Shown: one piece after another, positions 49,696 through 58,777 of the stretch
How the letters are laid out: every line of letters starts with the position of its first letter
Numbering within the stretch: position 1 is the stretch's first letter
Program-made: the position numbers and the translations under genes
The notes under the pieces: model-generated
What the model saw: only the letters and a program-made list of their open reading frames with translations
The model's database searches: none
What the model was told of the DNA's origin: nothing
NCBI GenBank assembly: GCA_041690495.1
Contig: JAWLHE010000003.1
Coordinates: 310,001-374,000, forward strand
DNA from: DATAAP01 sp041690495
Lineage (GTDB): Bacteria; Pseudomonadota; Alphaproteobacteria; CACIAM-22H2
Length of the DNA stretch: 64,000 bases
Direction: 5' to 3'

Positions 49696-50565
49696 CTATC
49701 GGCGCTCCAGGTGCCACCGCTCGCCGTCTGCAGCCGCGTCGCCGCGTTCGGCCAGCTCGATCAGATGCGCCAGCACCGAGCGCGAAGCGGCCCGCACCAG
49801 GCGCGGATCGAGCGGCTCGTAGACCTTGGGCACCAGTTCCAGCGGGCTCGCCGGCCCCTCACGCAGCGCGGCGAGGATCGCGTCGCGGCGTGCCTTGCGG
49901 TGCGCGATCAGCGCGCGCACATGCGCCTGCGGCTCGCGGATCGGTCCGCCATGGGTCGGCCAGTAGACCGCGTCGTGGCGGGGCAGCAGCTTCTCCAGCG
50001 AACGCATGTACTGCGCCATGTCACCGTCGGGGGGCGCGATCACCGTCGTCGACCAGCCCATGACATGGTCGCCCGGAAACAAGACGCGCTGCTCCGGAAA
50101 CGCGAAGCAGAGATGATTCGAGGTGTGGCCGGGCGTATGCACCGCCTCCAGCCGCCAGCCCGAACCCTCGACCGCGTCGCCGTCCTGCATGACGCGATCG
50201 GGCACGAAATCCATGTCGCCGCCTGCCTCGACCGCCTCGCCTGTGGCGGCATGCGGGCCCAGACCGTAGGTCGGGGCGCCCGTCGCGGCCTTGACCGCCG
50301 CCGCCGCGGGCGAATGGTCGCGATGCGTGTGGGTCACCAGAATGTGCGTCACGGTCTCGCCGCGCAGCGCCTGCAGCAATGCGTCGATATGCTCGGGCAG
50401 ATCCGGGCCGGGATCGATCACCGCGACCTGGCCCTGGCCGACGACATAGGTGCCGGTGCCGTGAAAGGTGAACGGTCCGGGATTGCGAGCGACGATACGG
50501 CGGATCAGCGGCGCCACCGGCTCCAGCACGCCGTGCGTGCAGGCGAAGCTGCGGTCGGTCCGCAT
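49696..50565 (-). CDS. Metallo-beta-lactamase-fold hydrolase (LACTB2-like)
   Basis: 289 residues. THTHRDHS is the HxHxDH metal motif; later ligands are in VHTPGHTSNHL and LFPGDHVMGW, and PTHGGPI. The C-terminal part is a winged-helix-like domain (ALREGPASPLELVPKVYEPL) as in LACTB2 nucleases/hydrolases. It overlaps the Nudix gene by one base (TGATG), so they are coupled. Confidence 0.88.
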   Translation of the reverse strand: MRTDRSFACTHGVLEPVAPLIRRIVARNPGPFTFHGTGTYVVGQGQVAVIDPGPDLPEHIDALLQALRGETVTHILVTHTHRDHSPAAAAVKAATGAPTYGLGPHAATGEAVEAGGDMDFVPDRVMQDGDAVEGSGWRLEAVHTPGHTSNHLCFAFPEQRVLFPGDHVMGWSTTVIAPPDGDMAQYMRSLEKLLPRHDAVYWPTHGGPIREPQAHVRALIAHRKARRDAILAALREGPASPLELVPKVYEPLDPRLVRAASRSVLAHLIELAERGDAAADGERWHLERR

Positions 50566-51341
50566 CAGGCGCGCGCGACCTTGTCGGCGGACATCTCGTG
50601 AACCGGATAGCCGGCATCGGGCGGAATGCGCAAGATGGTCCCGGCCGGCGTCGTCACGATCTGCGGCGTGATGGTGACGACCGAGGTTTCGCGCGCCGCC
50701 GCCAGCGCCTCGCCGACCGTGCGCGACTGGCCCAGCCGCAGCAGGTTGAGGCGCGTTGCGAAAACGAGCTTGGCGCGACCGGCGTCGGCCTCGGCAACGG
50801 CGTCGTTCGGCCGGACCCAGCGCGCATCGACCGCCTCGCGGCCGTCATGCAGGGCTTCCTGGTCGCACTCCAGGGGCGCCACGAAGAACATGGTGTCGAA
50901 GCGCTTGGGCCGGTCGGCCGGCGTGATCCAGTGCGCGAACGGCGCCAGGCAGTCCACGGCCAGGTCGGTCGCTGTCTCCGACAGCACCTCGACCATCGCC
51001 CGGCCGCGCGCCGCACTCAGCTTCGCAAGTTCCGCCGCGGAAAGCATCGCGCCGGCGCGGCCGCGCCGCGCCAGCAGGATGCCGCATTCCTCCCAGGTCT
51101 CGCGGATCGCCGCGACACGCGCCGCAGCTCCGGCGTCCGGGAGCCCGTCGAGCCCGCGATGGCGGCGCGCCAGCGCCATATCGCCGGCATCGACCTTGCC
51201 GCCCGGAAAGACCAGCGCGCCGGCGGCGAAACCGGACTGCTCGTGGCGCGCCGCCATGAGCACTTCGAGGCCGGCAGCACCGTCGCGAATCAGGAGCAGG
51301 GTGGCGGCGGGGATCGGCATCACGGGAGAATCGATGTTCAT
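50565..51341 (-). CDS. Nudix hydrolase, NUDT19/RP2-like
   Basis: 258 residues. The Nudix box is split by an insertion: FPGGKVDAGD, then about 20 residues, then AAIRETWEECGILLARR. This pattern is known for NUDT19-type CoA diphosphatases. FDTMFFVAP follows in the core. It is expressed with the metallo-beta-lactamase-fold gene; such pairs are common in alphaproteobacteria. Confidence 0.88.
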   Translation of the reverse strand: MNIDSPVMPIPAATLLLIRDGAAGLEVLMAARHEQSGFAAGALVFPGGKVDAGDMALARRHRGLDGLPDAGAAARVAAIRETWEECGILLARRGRAGAMLSAAELAKLSAARGRAMVEVLSETATDLAVDCLAPFAHWITPADRPKRFDTMFFVAPLECDQEALHDGREAVDARWVRPNDAVAEADAGRAKLVFATRLNLLRLGQSRTVGEALAAARETSVVTITPQIVTTPAGTILRIPPDAGYPVHEMSADKVARA

Positions 51342-51418
51342 GGCCTGACCGTACCGGCGCCGAAGCGCACGTCAACCCGAAACTCGGCCGCACGATGCTT
51401 GCGCGCGGGAGGCGTGCT

Positions 51419-53884
51419 ATGCGTCTGCCCATGCTGCCGGTCGAGCACGTCATCCCAGATCTCCGCGCCGCGCTGCGCAGCTCGTGCGGCGCGGTGCTGG
51501 TGGCGCCGCCGGGTGCGGGCAAAACGACGCGCGTCCCGCTTGCCCTGCTCGACGAGCCGTGGGCGCGGCAGCGCAAGATCATCGTGCTCGAGCCGCGCCG
51601 GCTGGCGGCGCGCGCCGCCGCCGAGCACATGGCGCGCGGCCTCGGGGAGCGCGCCGGCGAGACGGTCGGCTACCGCATGCGGCTGCAGTCGAAGGCGGGC
51701 CCGCGCACCCGCGTCGAGTTCGTCACCGAGGGGGTCTTCACCCGCATGATCCTCGGCGACCCCGCGCTCGAGGGCGTCGCGGCCGTGCTGTTCGACGAAT
51801 TCCACGAGCGCAGCCTGCACGCCGATCTCGGCCTGGCGCTCGCGCTCGACGCGCAGGGCGCGCTGCGCGACGATCTCCGCATCCTGGCCATGTCGGCAAC
51901 GCTCGACGGCGCGCGCGTGGCGAAGCTTCTCGATGGTGCTCCGCTGATCGAGAGCGAGGGCCGCGCCTTCCCGGTCGAGACCCGCTATCGCGGCCGCGAT
52001 CCCGGCCGCCGGATCGAGGATGAGGTTGCCGACACGGTGCTTGCCGCGCTTCGCGAGGAGACCGGCAGCGTGCTGGTGTTCCTGCCCGGCGCACGCGAGA
52101 TCCGCCGCACCGAGACAATCCTGCGCGAGAAGGTCCGCAGCTCCGCCGTGATCCTAGCGCCGCTGTTCGGCGCACTGGAAAGCGCGGTGCAGGAGGAGGC
52201 GATCCGTCCCGCCCCGCCCGGCCGCCGCAAGGTCGTGCTTGCCACCGCGATCGCCGAGACCAGCCTGACCATCGAGGGCGTGCGCGTGGTGATCGATTCC
52301 GGCTTCGCGCGCGTGCCGCGCTACGAGCCGGCGACGGGCCTGACCGAGCTGCGCACCGTGCGCGTGTCGCAGGCCGCCGCCGACCAGCGCCGCGGCCGCG
52401 CCGGCCGCGTCGAGCCCGGCGTGTGCTACCGCCTGTGGGACGAAAACGCGACGCGCGCGCTCGAACCGTATCAGCGGCCGGAGATCCTCGAGGCCGATCT
52501 CGCCCCGCTCCTGCTCTCGCTTGCCGAATGGGGTGTGGACGATCCGGCGAAGCTGCGCTGGCTCGACCCGCCGCCGCAAGCCGCGGTCGCCGAGGCGCGC
52601 GCGCTGCTGCGCGAGCTCGATGCCCTCGATGGCGGGGGCCGGATCACAGCGCAGGGCAAAGCGTTGTCGCGGCTGCCGCTGCCGCCGCGGCTGGCACACA
52701 TGGTCCTCGCATCCGTAACCGACGGCGAGGCGGCGCTGGCCGCCGATCTCGCCGTGATCCTCACCGAGCGCGGGCTCGGCGGCAGCGATGTCGACCTGCG
52801 GCACCGCATCCGCAATCTCCGCAGCGACAGGAGCGGTCGGGCCCACGACGCGCGCCGGCTCGCCGAGAGCTGGCGGCGCATCGCCGGCGGCGCCGACGCG
52901 CCGGTCAGTCTCGACCGCGCCGGCGCCATCCTCGCGCGCGCCTATCCCGACCGCATCGCCATGGCGCGCGCCGGCCGCACGGGCGAGTTCCTGCTCGCCA
53001 ATGGCCGCGGCGTCGCGCTCGATCCCGCCGATGCGCTGGCGCGCGAGCCGTTCCTCGCGGTCGCCGAGATCGCGGGCGCGGCGCCCCGCGCGCGCATCCT
53101 GCAGGCGGCACCGCTGTCCGAGGCGGAGATCGAGACGCAGTTCGCCACCCATATCGGGAGCGAGGACGTCGTGCGCTTCGATCCGCAGACCGGCTCGGTG
53201 CGGGCACGCCGCGTGCGCCGGCTCGGCCGCCTCGTGCTGGCCGGCGAGCCGCTGCCCAATCCCGATCCGCAGGCGGTCGCGGCGGCGCTTCTCGAAGGCA
53301 TCCGCGCCAGTGGGCTCGATGCGCTGCCGTGGACGCCGGCGCTGCGCCAGCTGCGCGCACGGATCGGGTTCCTGCGCGCAGCCGAAGGCGTGGCGTGGCC
53401 GGATCTCTCCGATTCTGCGCTGCTCGCCAGTCTCGAGACGTGGCTCGCGCCCTTTCTCGCCGGCAGGCGCGCGCTCGGCGACGTCACGCCGGACGATCTC
53501 GACGCGGCGCTGCGCGCCCTCGTGCCGTACGCGCAGCAGCGCCGCGCCGAGAAAGCGGCGCCAGGTCACTTCGAAGCGCCGACCGGCAGCCGCTTCGCCA
53601 TCGACTACGGCGCCGAGGGCGGACCGAAAGTCGCCGTGCGCGTGCAGGAGCTTTTCGGACTCGCCACGCATCCGACCATCGCCGGCGGTCGCGTGCCGCT
53701 CACGATCGAGCTGCTGTCGCCCGCGCATCGTCCGGTACAGGTGACGCGCGACCTGCCCGGCTTCTGGGCCGGCTCCTACCAGGCGGTGAAGACCGAGATG
53801 AAGGGCCGCTATCCCAAGCATCCCTGGCCCGACGATCCGCGCACCGCGCCCGCCACCCGCCGCGCCAAACCGCGCGGGACCTAG
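51419..53884 (+). CDS. hrpB: ATP-dependent helicase HrpB
   Basis: 821 residues. Walker A APPGAGKTT (29-37), DEFH in LFDEFHERSLHADLGL, SATLD, then ATAIAETSLTIEGVRVVIDSG and the QRRGRAGRVEPGVCYRL motif VI. The HrpB-specific C-terminus ends near GSYQAVKTEMKGRYPKHPWP, as in the family. GGGAGG six bases upstream supports the ATG at 51419 over 51395. It is a DEAH-type RNA helicase of unclear physiological role. Confidence 0.95.
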   Translation: MRLPMLPVEHVIPDLRAALRSSCGAVLVAPPGAGKTTRVPLALLDEPWARQRKIIVLEPRRLAARAAAEHMARGLGERAGETVGYRMRLQSKAGPRTRVEFVTEGVFTRMILGDPALEGVAAVLFDEFHERSLHADLGLALALDAQGALRDDLRILAMSATLDGARVAKLLDGAPLIESEGRAFPVETRYRGRDPGRRIEDEVADTVLAALREETGSVLVFLPGAREIRRTETILREKVRSSAVILAPLFGALESAVQEEAIRPAPPGRRKVVLATAIAETSLTIEGVRVVIDSGFARVPRYEPATGLTELRTVRVSQAAADQRRGRAGRVEPGVCYRLWDENATRALEPYQRPEILEADLAPLLLSLAEWGVDDPAKLRWLDPPPQAAVAEARALLRELDALDGGGRITAQGKALSRLPLPPRLAHMVLASVTDGEAALAADLAVILTERGLGGSDVDLRHRIRNLRSDRSGRAHDARRLAESWRRIAGGADAPVSLDRAGAILARAYPDRIAMARAGRTGEFLLANGRGVALDPADALAREPFLAVAEIAGAAPRARILQAAPLSEAEIETQFATHIGSEDVVRFDPQTGSVRARRVRRLGRLVLAGEPLPNPDPQAVAAALLEGIRASGLDALPWTPALRQLRARIGFLRAAEGVAWPDLSDSALLASLETWLAPFLAGRRALGDVTPDDLDAALRALVPYAQQRRAEKAAPGHFEAPTGSRFAIDYGAEGGPKVAVRVQELFGLATHPTIAGGRVPLTIELLSPAHRPVQVTRDLPGFWAGSYQAVKTEMKGRYPKHPWPDDPRTAPATRRAKPRGT

Positions 53885-53905
53885 AGAGATCGCCCGGTCC
53901 TCACC

Positions 53906-53963
53906 CTTCGACAGGCTCAGAGAGAGGACCGTTCTTCAAGGCCTCGTCCTGAGCCTGTCAAAG
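53906..53963. repeat. Dispersed inverted repeat (CTTCGACAGGCTCAG type)
   Basis: CTTCGACAGGCTCAG (53906-53920) and CTGAGCCTGTCAAAG (53949-53963) are inverted copies around a 28-base centre. This word is a common dispersed intergenic repeat in many proteobacterial genomes. Here it supplies the last codons of the PfkB gene. Confidence 0.75.
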
Positions 53964-54871
53964 GACGAGGCTGCGTACCCGTCCGTCGCCACCAGCGCCT
54001 CGACCTCTTCGCGCGACGGCATGCCGTTCCAGCCGTGGCCGGCCGCGCATTTGAGCGCGGCGGCGGCGTTGGCGAAGCGCGCGGCGTGGTCGAGCGCGCG
54101 GCCTTCGGCGATCGCCAGCGCATAGGCGCCGTGGAAGACATCGCCCGCGCCTGTCGTGTCGCGCGCCGCGACCTTGAAGCCGGGCGCGCGACGCAGCCCG
54201 CCCTGCTCGAGCCACATATAACCGTCGGCGCCGGCGGTGACGCCGACGACGCCGTTCGTCTCCCTGGCCGCGCGCCGCAATCCCTCCTTGCCCTCCGCGC
54301 CGGCGAGCCGCGCCAGCCCAGCGGCCGAGAACACGACATGGTCGGCCAGCCGCGCCAGCGCCTTCATCCGGTCCGGCTCACCGACATCGGCATCGAGGAC
54401 GGAGAGAATGCCGCGGCGCTTCGCCTCCTCGAACAGGCGGATGGCTCCCGCCCCCCAGCGCACATCGGCCATCACCGCCGCGGCGCCGTCGAGGGACGCG
54501 ACCGGCAGCCAGCCGGGATCGTCGCCGAGGCCGCGGCCGCGGAAATAGCTCAGCAGGCGCTCGCCCTGCGCATCGACCATCGCCGCCGAGCACGGCGTCA
54601 CGGCGCCAGGAAAGACGCGCACGCCGTCCGTGCCGACACCGCGCGCGGCGAGCTGATGGCGCAGCCAGTTGCCGTTGGCGTCGTCGCCGACCCGCGACCA
54701 CAGCTCGGCCTGGCCGCCCAGCGCCGCGATCGCGACGGCGGCGGTCGCAGCCATGCCGCCGCCGGTCTCGCGGAAATCGTCGGCCTGGACCTTCACCGGC
54801 CGGGCGGGGATCTCGGCGAGGTGCCAGATCCGGTCGACCGTGACGATGCCGAGACAGACGATCCGGGTCAC
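53936..54871 (-). CDS. PfkB-family carbohydrate kinase
   Basis: 311 residues from the GTG at 54871, with GGAG six bases before it. Motif 1 is ETGGGMAATAAVAIAALGG; motif 2, with the catalytic Asp, is ARDTTGAGDVFHGAYALA. The last residues (SSFDRLRTRP) are translated from a dispersed repeat and are not part of the fold. It lies downstream of the ABC sugar permeases and probably phosphorylates the imported sugar, which a LacD/YihT-like aldolase then splits. Confidence 0.88.
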   Translation of the reverse strand: MTRIVCLGIVTVDRIWHLAEIPARPVKVQADDFRETGGGMAATAAVAIAALGGQAELWSRVGDDANGNWLRHQLAARGVGTDGVRVFPGAVTPCSAAMVDAQGERLLSYFRGRGLGDDPGWLPVASLDGAAAVMADVRWGAGAIRLFEEAKRRGILSVLDADVGEPDRMKALARLADHVVFSAAGLARLAGAEGKEGLRRAARETNGVVGVTAGADGYMWLEQGGLRRAPGFKVAARDTTGAGDVFHGAYALAIAEGRALDHAARFANAAAALKCAAGHGWNGMPSREEVEALVATDGYAASSFDRLRTRP

Positions 54872-54960
54872 GGCGCGCTCCGGGTGAAACGGGCGTGAAA
54901 CGCGTGGAAACGCCACTCGGACCGGCCAAGGCCTTGATTTTTCTTGCATCCGGTTTGAGG

Positions 54961-55047
54961 CGGTGTTCGGTGTTTCACTGTTTCACCTGTTTCAGTCGTT
55001 TCGACCGTTCCGGGTGTTTCACCCATTTCGACCGTTCGCTCGAAGGC
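54961..55047. repeat. Degenerate tandem GTTTCA-type microrepeat
   Basis: GTTTCA/GTTTCG recurs about every 8-10 bases (TGTTTCACTGTTTCACC and onward). The frame on the minus strand reads as a Glu/Thr/Val repeat (GETPGTVETTETGETVKH) which I take as translation of a repeat, not as a protein. Confidence 0.65.
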
Positions 55048-55064
55048 GCGCGTGCAGGTTTCTC

Positions 55065-55130
55065 GCGTCACCCGCGGGTCCATTGTGCCGCATGCGTCAT
55101 GGATGCCCGGGTCAGGCCCGGGCATGACGC
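55065..55130. repeat. Palindromic repeat, left copy (GCCCGGG type)
   Basis: GGATGCCCGGGTCAGG and CCCGGGCATGACGC form a palindrome; next to it is GCGTCACCCGCGGGTCCAT. It matches the copy at 57021-57096 in inverted orientation. Together with 54872-55258 it fills a gap of 387 bases without a gene. Confidence 0.7.
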
Positions 55131-55258
55131 CCAGGGGGTCGTGGAAAGGTGCTCACAAGCGAAACGCCCGCGGGCCGGGAGCCTGCGGGCGTGGTTGTCC
55201 GTCGGAGAGTGCGCCATAGCCGCCGGGGCGAGTCAATGCACCATGAGCGGCCGCGGCC

Positions 55259-56101
55259 TCACCCCTTCACCGAGCCGGTGGCGAGACCCGAGACCATGTA
55301 TTTGCGCACGGCGTAGTAGAGGGCGGCGGGCGGCAGAGCGTAGATCATCGAGGTGGCCATCAGCAGCGCCCAGGGCGCGTCGTCGCTGAGCAGGAAATAG
55401 CCGAGCGTCACCGGCAGCGTCACCCTCTGCGGATTGGACAGCATCAGCAGGGCGTAGAGATATTCGTTCCATGCCAGCAGCAGCGCGTAGGTGCCGATGG
55501 CGATCAGCGCCGGCGTCATCAGCGGCAGATAGACCAGCCGGAACATCTGCGGCACGCTGGCGCCGTCCACCCTCGCCGCCTCGTCGAGCTCCGCCGGCAC
55601 GCTCTCCGCGAAATTGCGCAACACCCAGATCGCATAGGGTGTCGCGAACGTCACCATCGACAGGATCAGCGCCCAGCGGCTGTCGAGCAGGCCGTAGTTG
55701 TTCATCGTCTTGTACATCGGGATGGCAAGGAACGCCGCCGGGATGAGGTAGGTAAGCAAAGCCGCATTGGTGACGGTGTGGCCCCACCATACCTTGAGCC
55801 GGCTGACCGCGAAGCTCGCCAGCGAGCTGATTGCGAGGACCAGGAACGATACCGCGAGCGCGGTGAGCACGCTGTTGAAGAGCTGCTGCCAGAAATTGCG
55901 CAGGAACTGGTGGCCCTCGGCGAACACGGTCCGGTAGTTGTCGAAGGTCGGGTTCTCCGGCCACAGCGCCGTGCCGACCGCCTCCTTCACCGGCGTCACC
56001 GACAGCATGAACATGTGGTAGATCGGCACCAGGGTCCAGATCAGGACAAGGACCGCGATGAAGACCAGCCGGCCCTCGCGGAAGACGGCGCGCGGGTTCA
56101 T
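55259..56101 (-). CDS. ABC transporter permease, carbohydrate type (MalG-like)
   Basis: 280 residues with six hydrophobic segments. The EAA loop is ELDEAARVDGASVPQMFRLV, followed by YLPLMTPAL. It overlaps the other permease gene by ATGA. It forms the channel of a sugar importer with the next gene. No ATPase gene is in the cluster. Confidence 0.94.
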   Translation of the reverse strand: MNPRAVFREGRLVFIAVLVLIWTLVPIYHMFMLSVTPVKEAVGTALWPENPTFDNYRTVFAEGHQFLRNFWQQLFNSVLTALAVSFLVLAISSLASFAVSRLKVWWGHTVTNAALLTYLIPAAFLAIPMYKTMNNYGLLDSRWALILSMVTFATPYAIWVLRNFAESVPAELDEAARVDGASVPQMFRLVYLPLMTPALIAIGTYALLLAWNEYLYALLMLSNPQRVTLPVTLGYFLLSDDAPWALLMATSMIYALPPAALYYAVRKYMVSGLATGSVKG

Positions 56102-56991
56102 CGGTCCTGCGGGCGCCCGAGGCGGCGCACCATGTAGACGACCAGCGGGATCACCAGCGGCATCGCGACGATGACGGTGGCCACGCCCGTGCCGACGTCG
56201 TTGAGGCCGAACGCGTAGCGGATGCCGAGCGTCGCCAGCACGTGCGTCGCGTCGACCGGGCCGCCGCCGGTCAGCAGATAGACGCTGTTGAAGTCGCCGA
56301 GCGACCAGATCGTCGAGAGCAGTGTAGAGGTGATGTAGAGGTTCTTGACGCTGGGCCAGGTGACGTAGCGGAAGCGCTGCCAGGCGTTGGCGCCGTCGAT
56401 GTGCGCCGCCTCGTAATGGTCGGCGGGAATCGACATGCGCGCCGCGAGCAGGATCAATGTCCAGAACGGCAGGTATTTCCAGATGTGGACGAAGATGATC
56501 GAGCCCATGGCGAGCTCGGGCTTGAGCAGCCACCACGGCCCGTCGATCTGGAACAGCCGGAACAGGATGGTATTGATCATTCCCCATTCGGAATTGAGCA
56601 TCCAGCGGAACGAGAGGATGGTCGGGATCGACGGGATCGCCCAGGGCAGGATGAAGACCACGCTCATCCAGCGGATCCACGGCCGCGCCTGCGCGAAGAA
56701 GCCGGACACGGCCAGCGCCAGCGCCATCTTCAGGTTCACCGCGACGACGAGGAAGACCAGCGTGTTGCGCAGGGTGCGCTGGAAGATCGGGTCGTTCCAC
56801 AGGGTGACGTAGCTTTCGACGCCCGAGCCGAGCCACAGACCGTAGGCGACCGGGTAAACGACGAACAGGGCGAATACGACGGCGTAGGGCACCACGAAGG
56901 CGATGCCCCACCACGCCTCGGCCGAGAGCCCCCTGCTCTCGCGCGCGATGCGCACCGTACCGGCGGCGATATCGGTCGACGCCTTAGCCAT
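56098..56991 (-). CDS. ABC transporter permease, carbohydrate type (MalF-like)
   Basis: 297 residues. Hydrophobic segments begin at about 27; the EAA loop is YEAAHIDGANAWQRFRYVTW-like, and FILPWAIPSIPTILSFRWML and LTGGGPVDATHVLATLGI are typical of this group. It starts 242 bases after the binding-protein gene, with a palindromic repeat between them. Confidence 0.94.
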   Translation of the reverse strand: MAKASTDIAAGTVRIARESRGLSAEAWWGIAFVVPYAVVFALFVVYPVAYGLWLGSGVESYVTLWNDPIFQRTLRNTLVFLVVAVNLKMALALAVSGFFAQARPWIRWMSVVFILPWAIPSIPTILSFRWMLNSEWGMINTILFRLFQIDGPWWLLKPELAMGSIIFVHIWKYLPFWTLILLAARMSIPADHYEAAHIDGANAWQRFRYVTWPSVKNLYITSTLLSTIWSLGDFNSVYLLTGGGPVDATHVLATLGIRYAFGLNDVGTGVATVIVAMPLVIPLVVYMVRRLGRPQDR

Positions 56992-57020
56992 GGGGCGGCC
57001 TCATGTCTCCTTCTTCTTGG

Positions 57021-57096
57021 GTCATACCCGGGCTTGACCCGGGCATCCATGGCGCCGCCAGCACCATGGACCCGCGGATCACGCCGCGGGTGACGC
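57021..57096. repeat. Palindromic repeat, right copy (inverted relative to 55065-55130)
   Basis: GTCATACCCGGGCTTGACC and GGGCATCCATGG, then CCATGGACCCGCGG and GCGGGTGACGC. It is the same unit as at 55065-55130 in the other orientation; the pair flanks the two permease genes. It may act as an mRNA stem between the binding protein and the permeases. Confidence 0.7.
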
Positions 57097-57233
57097 TCGA
57101 TGATAGACCGTGCTCCACACCGTTCCTAAAGGACCGCTGCGGTCGGCTGGCACAACCCGCCCCACTTCGGCGGGCAAGAAAAGCGCGGAGGCGGGCCCCC
57201 CGACCTGCCTCCGCGCTCCGGCGCATCGGATCG

Positions 57234-58574
57234 CTACGACATCAGTTCCTTGATGCGTGCGATCAGCTCGTCGACGGCCCTCTCCGAGGTCCAGCCGTCG
57301 ACTCCGACGCGGCCTGTCGCCTTGCCCCACAAATTCTCCGCCTGCACGTTCGCGGCCTTGTAGTTCCACACCTGCGGGAACGGGATGAGCGTGCGCGAGG
57401 TGTACTGCCTGTGCGCGACCGAGCGGTGCGGATCCTTGCCTTCGGTCCAGAACGGCGTATTCGCCAGCTCCGGCATCACCGGATACCAGCGGCCGAACGC
57501 GCCCTCGATATAGGGACCGAGATTTTCCGGCTTGATCAGGAAGCTGATGAAGGACTTGGCCCCCTTCTTGTTCTTCGAATCCGCGAACACCACCGCCTGC
57601 TTGACCGAGACCATGTAGGTGATCGGCGAGCCGTCGGGCTGATCGGGCCATTCGACGGTGCGGATCTTCCTGTAGTAGTTGTTCTCGTTCCTGTCGTCGA
57701 GGTGCTTGCCGGGGATCGACAGCGACGGGTTCGGCGTCATCACCGTCGTGAGATTATGGAAGTTCTCGTTGTTGCCGGCGTCCGTCCAGTTCATCGAACC
57801 GGGCGGGGTGCAGCCCTTCCTGTAGATGTTCATGTAGCTGTCGAGCGCCTGCACCATCCGCGCTTTCACCTCGGCGTCGTCGACATGGAGCTTGCCGTCC
57901 TTGTCGAGCCAGTCGGCTCCGTAGGCGAGCATGAAATGATAGAAGGTGTAGTAAGTGTCGGTCGACGACGTGCCGAGCGGCAGCCCCACGCCGTAGACGC
58001 GCTTTCCCGTCTTGCGGCGCACGGCGGGCTGCACCTTGTCGCACCAGAAGCTCCAGAACTCCTCCCACTTGCGGGGGATGGTCTTCTCGTCGATGCCGGC
58101 ATCCTGCAGCATGTCGAGCCAATAGTGGACGTGCTCGGCCTGCTGCTCGATGGGAATCGCGTAGTAGGAGCGCCTGTTTGTCTTGCCGTTGAACAGGTTG
58201 ACGCCGTCGAGCGCAACCGGCAGGTACTTGTCCTTGAGCGGCTCGATGATGTCGGACACGTCCTCGAGCTTGCCCTGGAAAGCCCAGGTCGGGCTGGCGC
58301 GGAAGTCGAACGTCCAGCCGAAGGCGAGGTCGGGCGGATTGCCCGATTCGACGGCACTGACGGTCTTGGTGATCATGTCCTCGGTGGCGAACAGCGAGAG
58401 CTCGACCTTCATGCCGCTCTGCTTTTCCCATTTCTCGATCGCGGCGCGCAGCGCCTTGTCCTCGGCCTCGTAGAAGCCCTTGTTCCACCAGACGACGACC
58501 TTCTCCTGCGCCTGTGCCAGCGGGGTGAGCGAGAAGCCCGCAACGACAAGCGCCAATCCCAGCAATTTGCGCAT
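57234..58574 (-). CDS. ABC transporter sugar-binding protein
   Basis: 446 residues with a signal peptide (MRKLLGLALVVAGFSLTPLAQA). It is a type 1 extracellular solute-binding protein: VVVWWNKGFYEAEDKALRAA, LAFGWTFDFRASPTWAF, and YAIPIEQQAEHVHYWLDML. The size and aromatic content fit sugar or oligosaccharide binding. It is the first of the transporter genes and is probably the most strongly expressed. Confidence 0.94.
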   Translation of the reverse strand: MRKLLGLALVVAGFSLTPLAQAQEKVVVWWNKGFYEAEDKALRAAIEKWEKQSGMKVELSLFATEDMITKTVSAVESGNPPDLAFGWTFDFRASPTWAFQGKLEDVSDIIEPLKDKYLPVALDGVNLFNGKTNRRSYYAIPIEQQAEHVHYWLDMLQDAGIDEKTIPRKWEEFWSFWCDKVQPAVRRKTGKRVYGVGLPLGTSSTDTYYTFYHFMLAYGADWLDKDGKLHVDDAEVKARMVQALDSYMNIYRKGCTPPGSMNWTDAGNNENFHNLTTVMTPNPSLSIPGKHLDDRNENNYYRKIRTVEWPDQPDGSPITYMVSVKQAVVFADSKNKKGAKSFISFLIKPENLGPYIEGAFGRWYPVMPELANTPFWTEGKDPHRSVAHRQYTSRTLIPFPQVWNYKAANVQAENLWGKATGRVGVDGWTSERAVDELIARIKELMS

Positions 58575-58777
58575 GGCGTGTCCTCCCGGTGGGCTGCCTT
58601 GACCGGCCTGCCCGTGTTATGCGGCTGCGCCTCGGCGCAATCCGCTCTTTCCAGTATCTGCATAGTCACAAGCCGGCTGGCAAGCGACCAGCCGGAGAGA
58701 GCGCTGGTTTGACTCCCTCCCCCTTTCGGGGCCTTGCGGGGAAAGGCTTGAGCGGGTCGAGCGGCGCCGGGGGACGG

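Noticed and set aside
54868..55125. 85-codon minus-strand frame with Glu/Thr/Val repeats
   Set aside because: It is the translation of the GTTTCA microrepeat and a dispersed palindrome; no protein family is evident.
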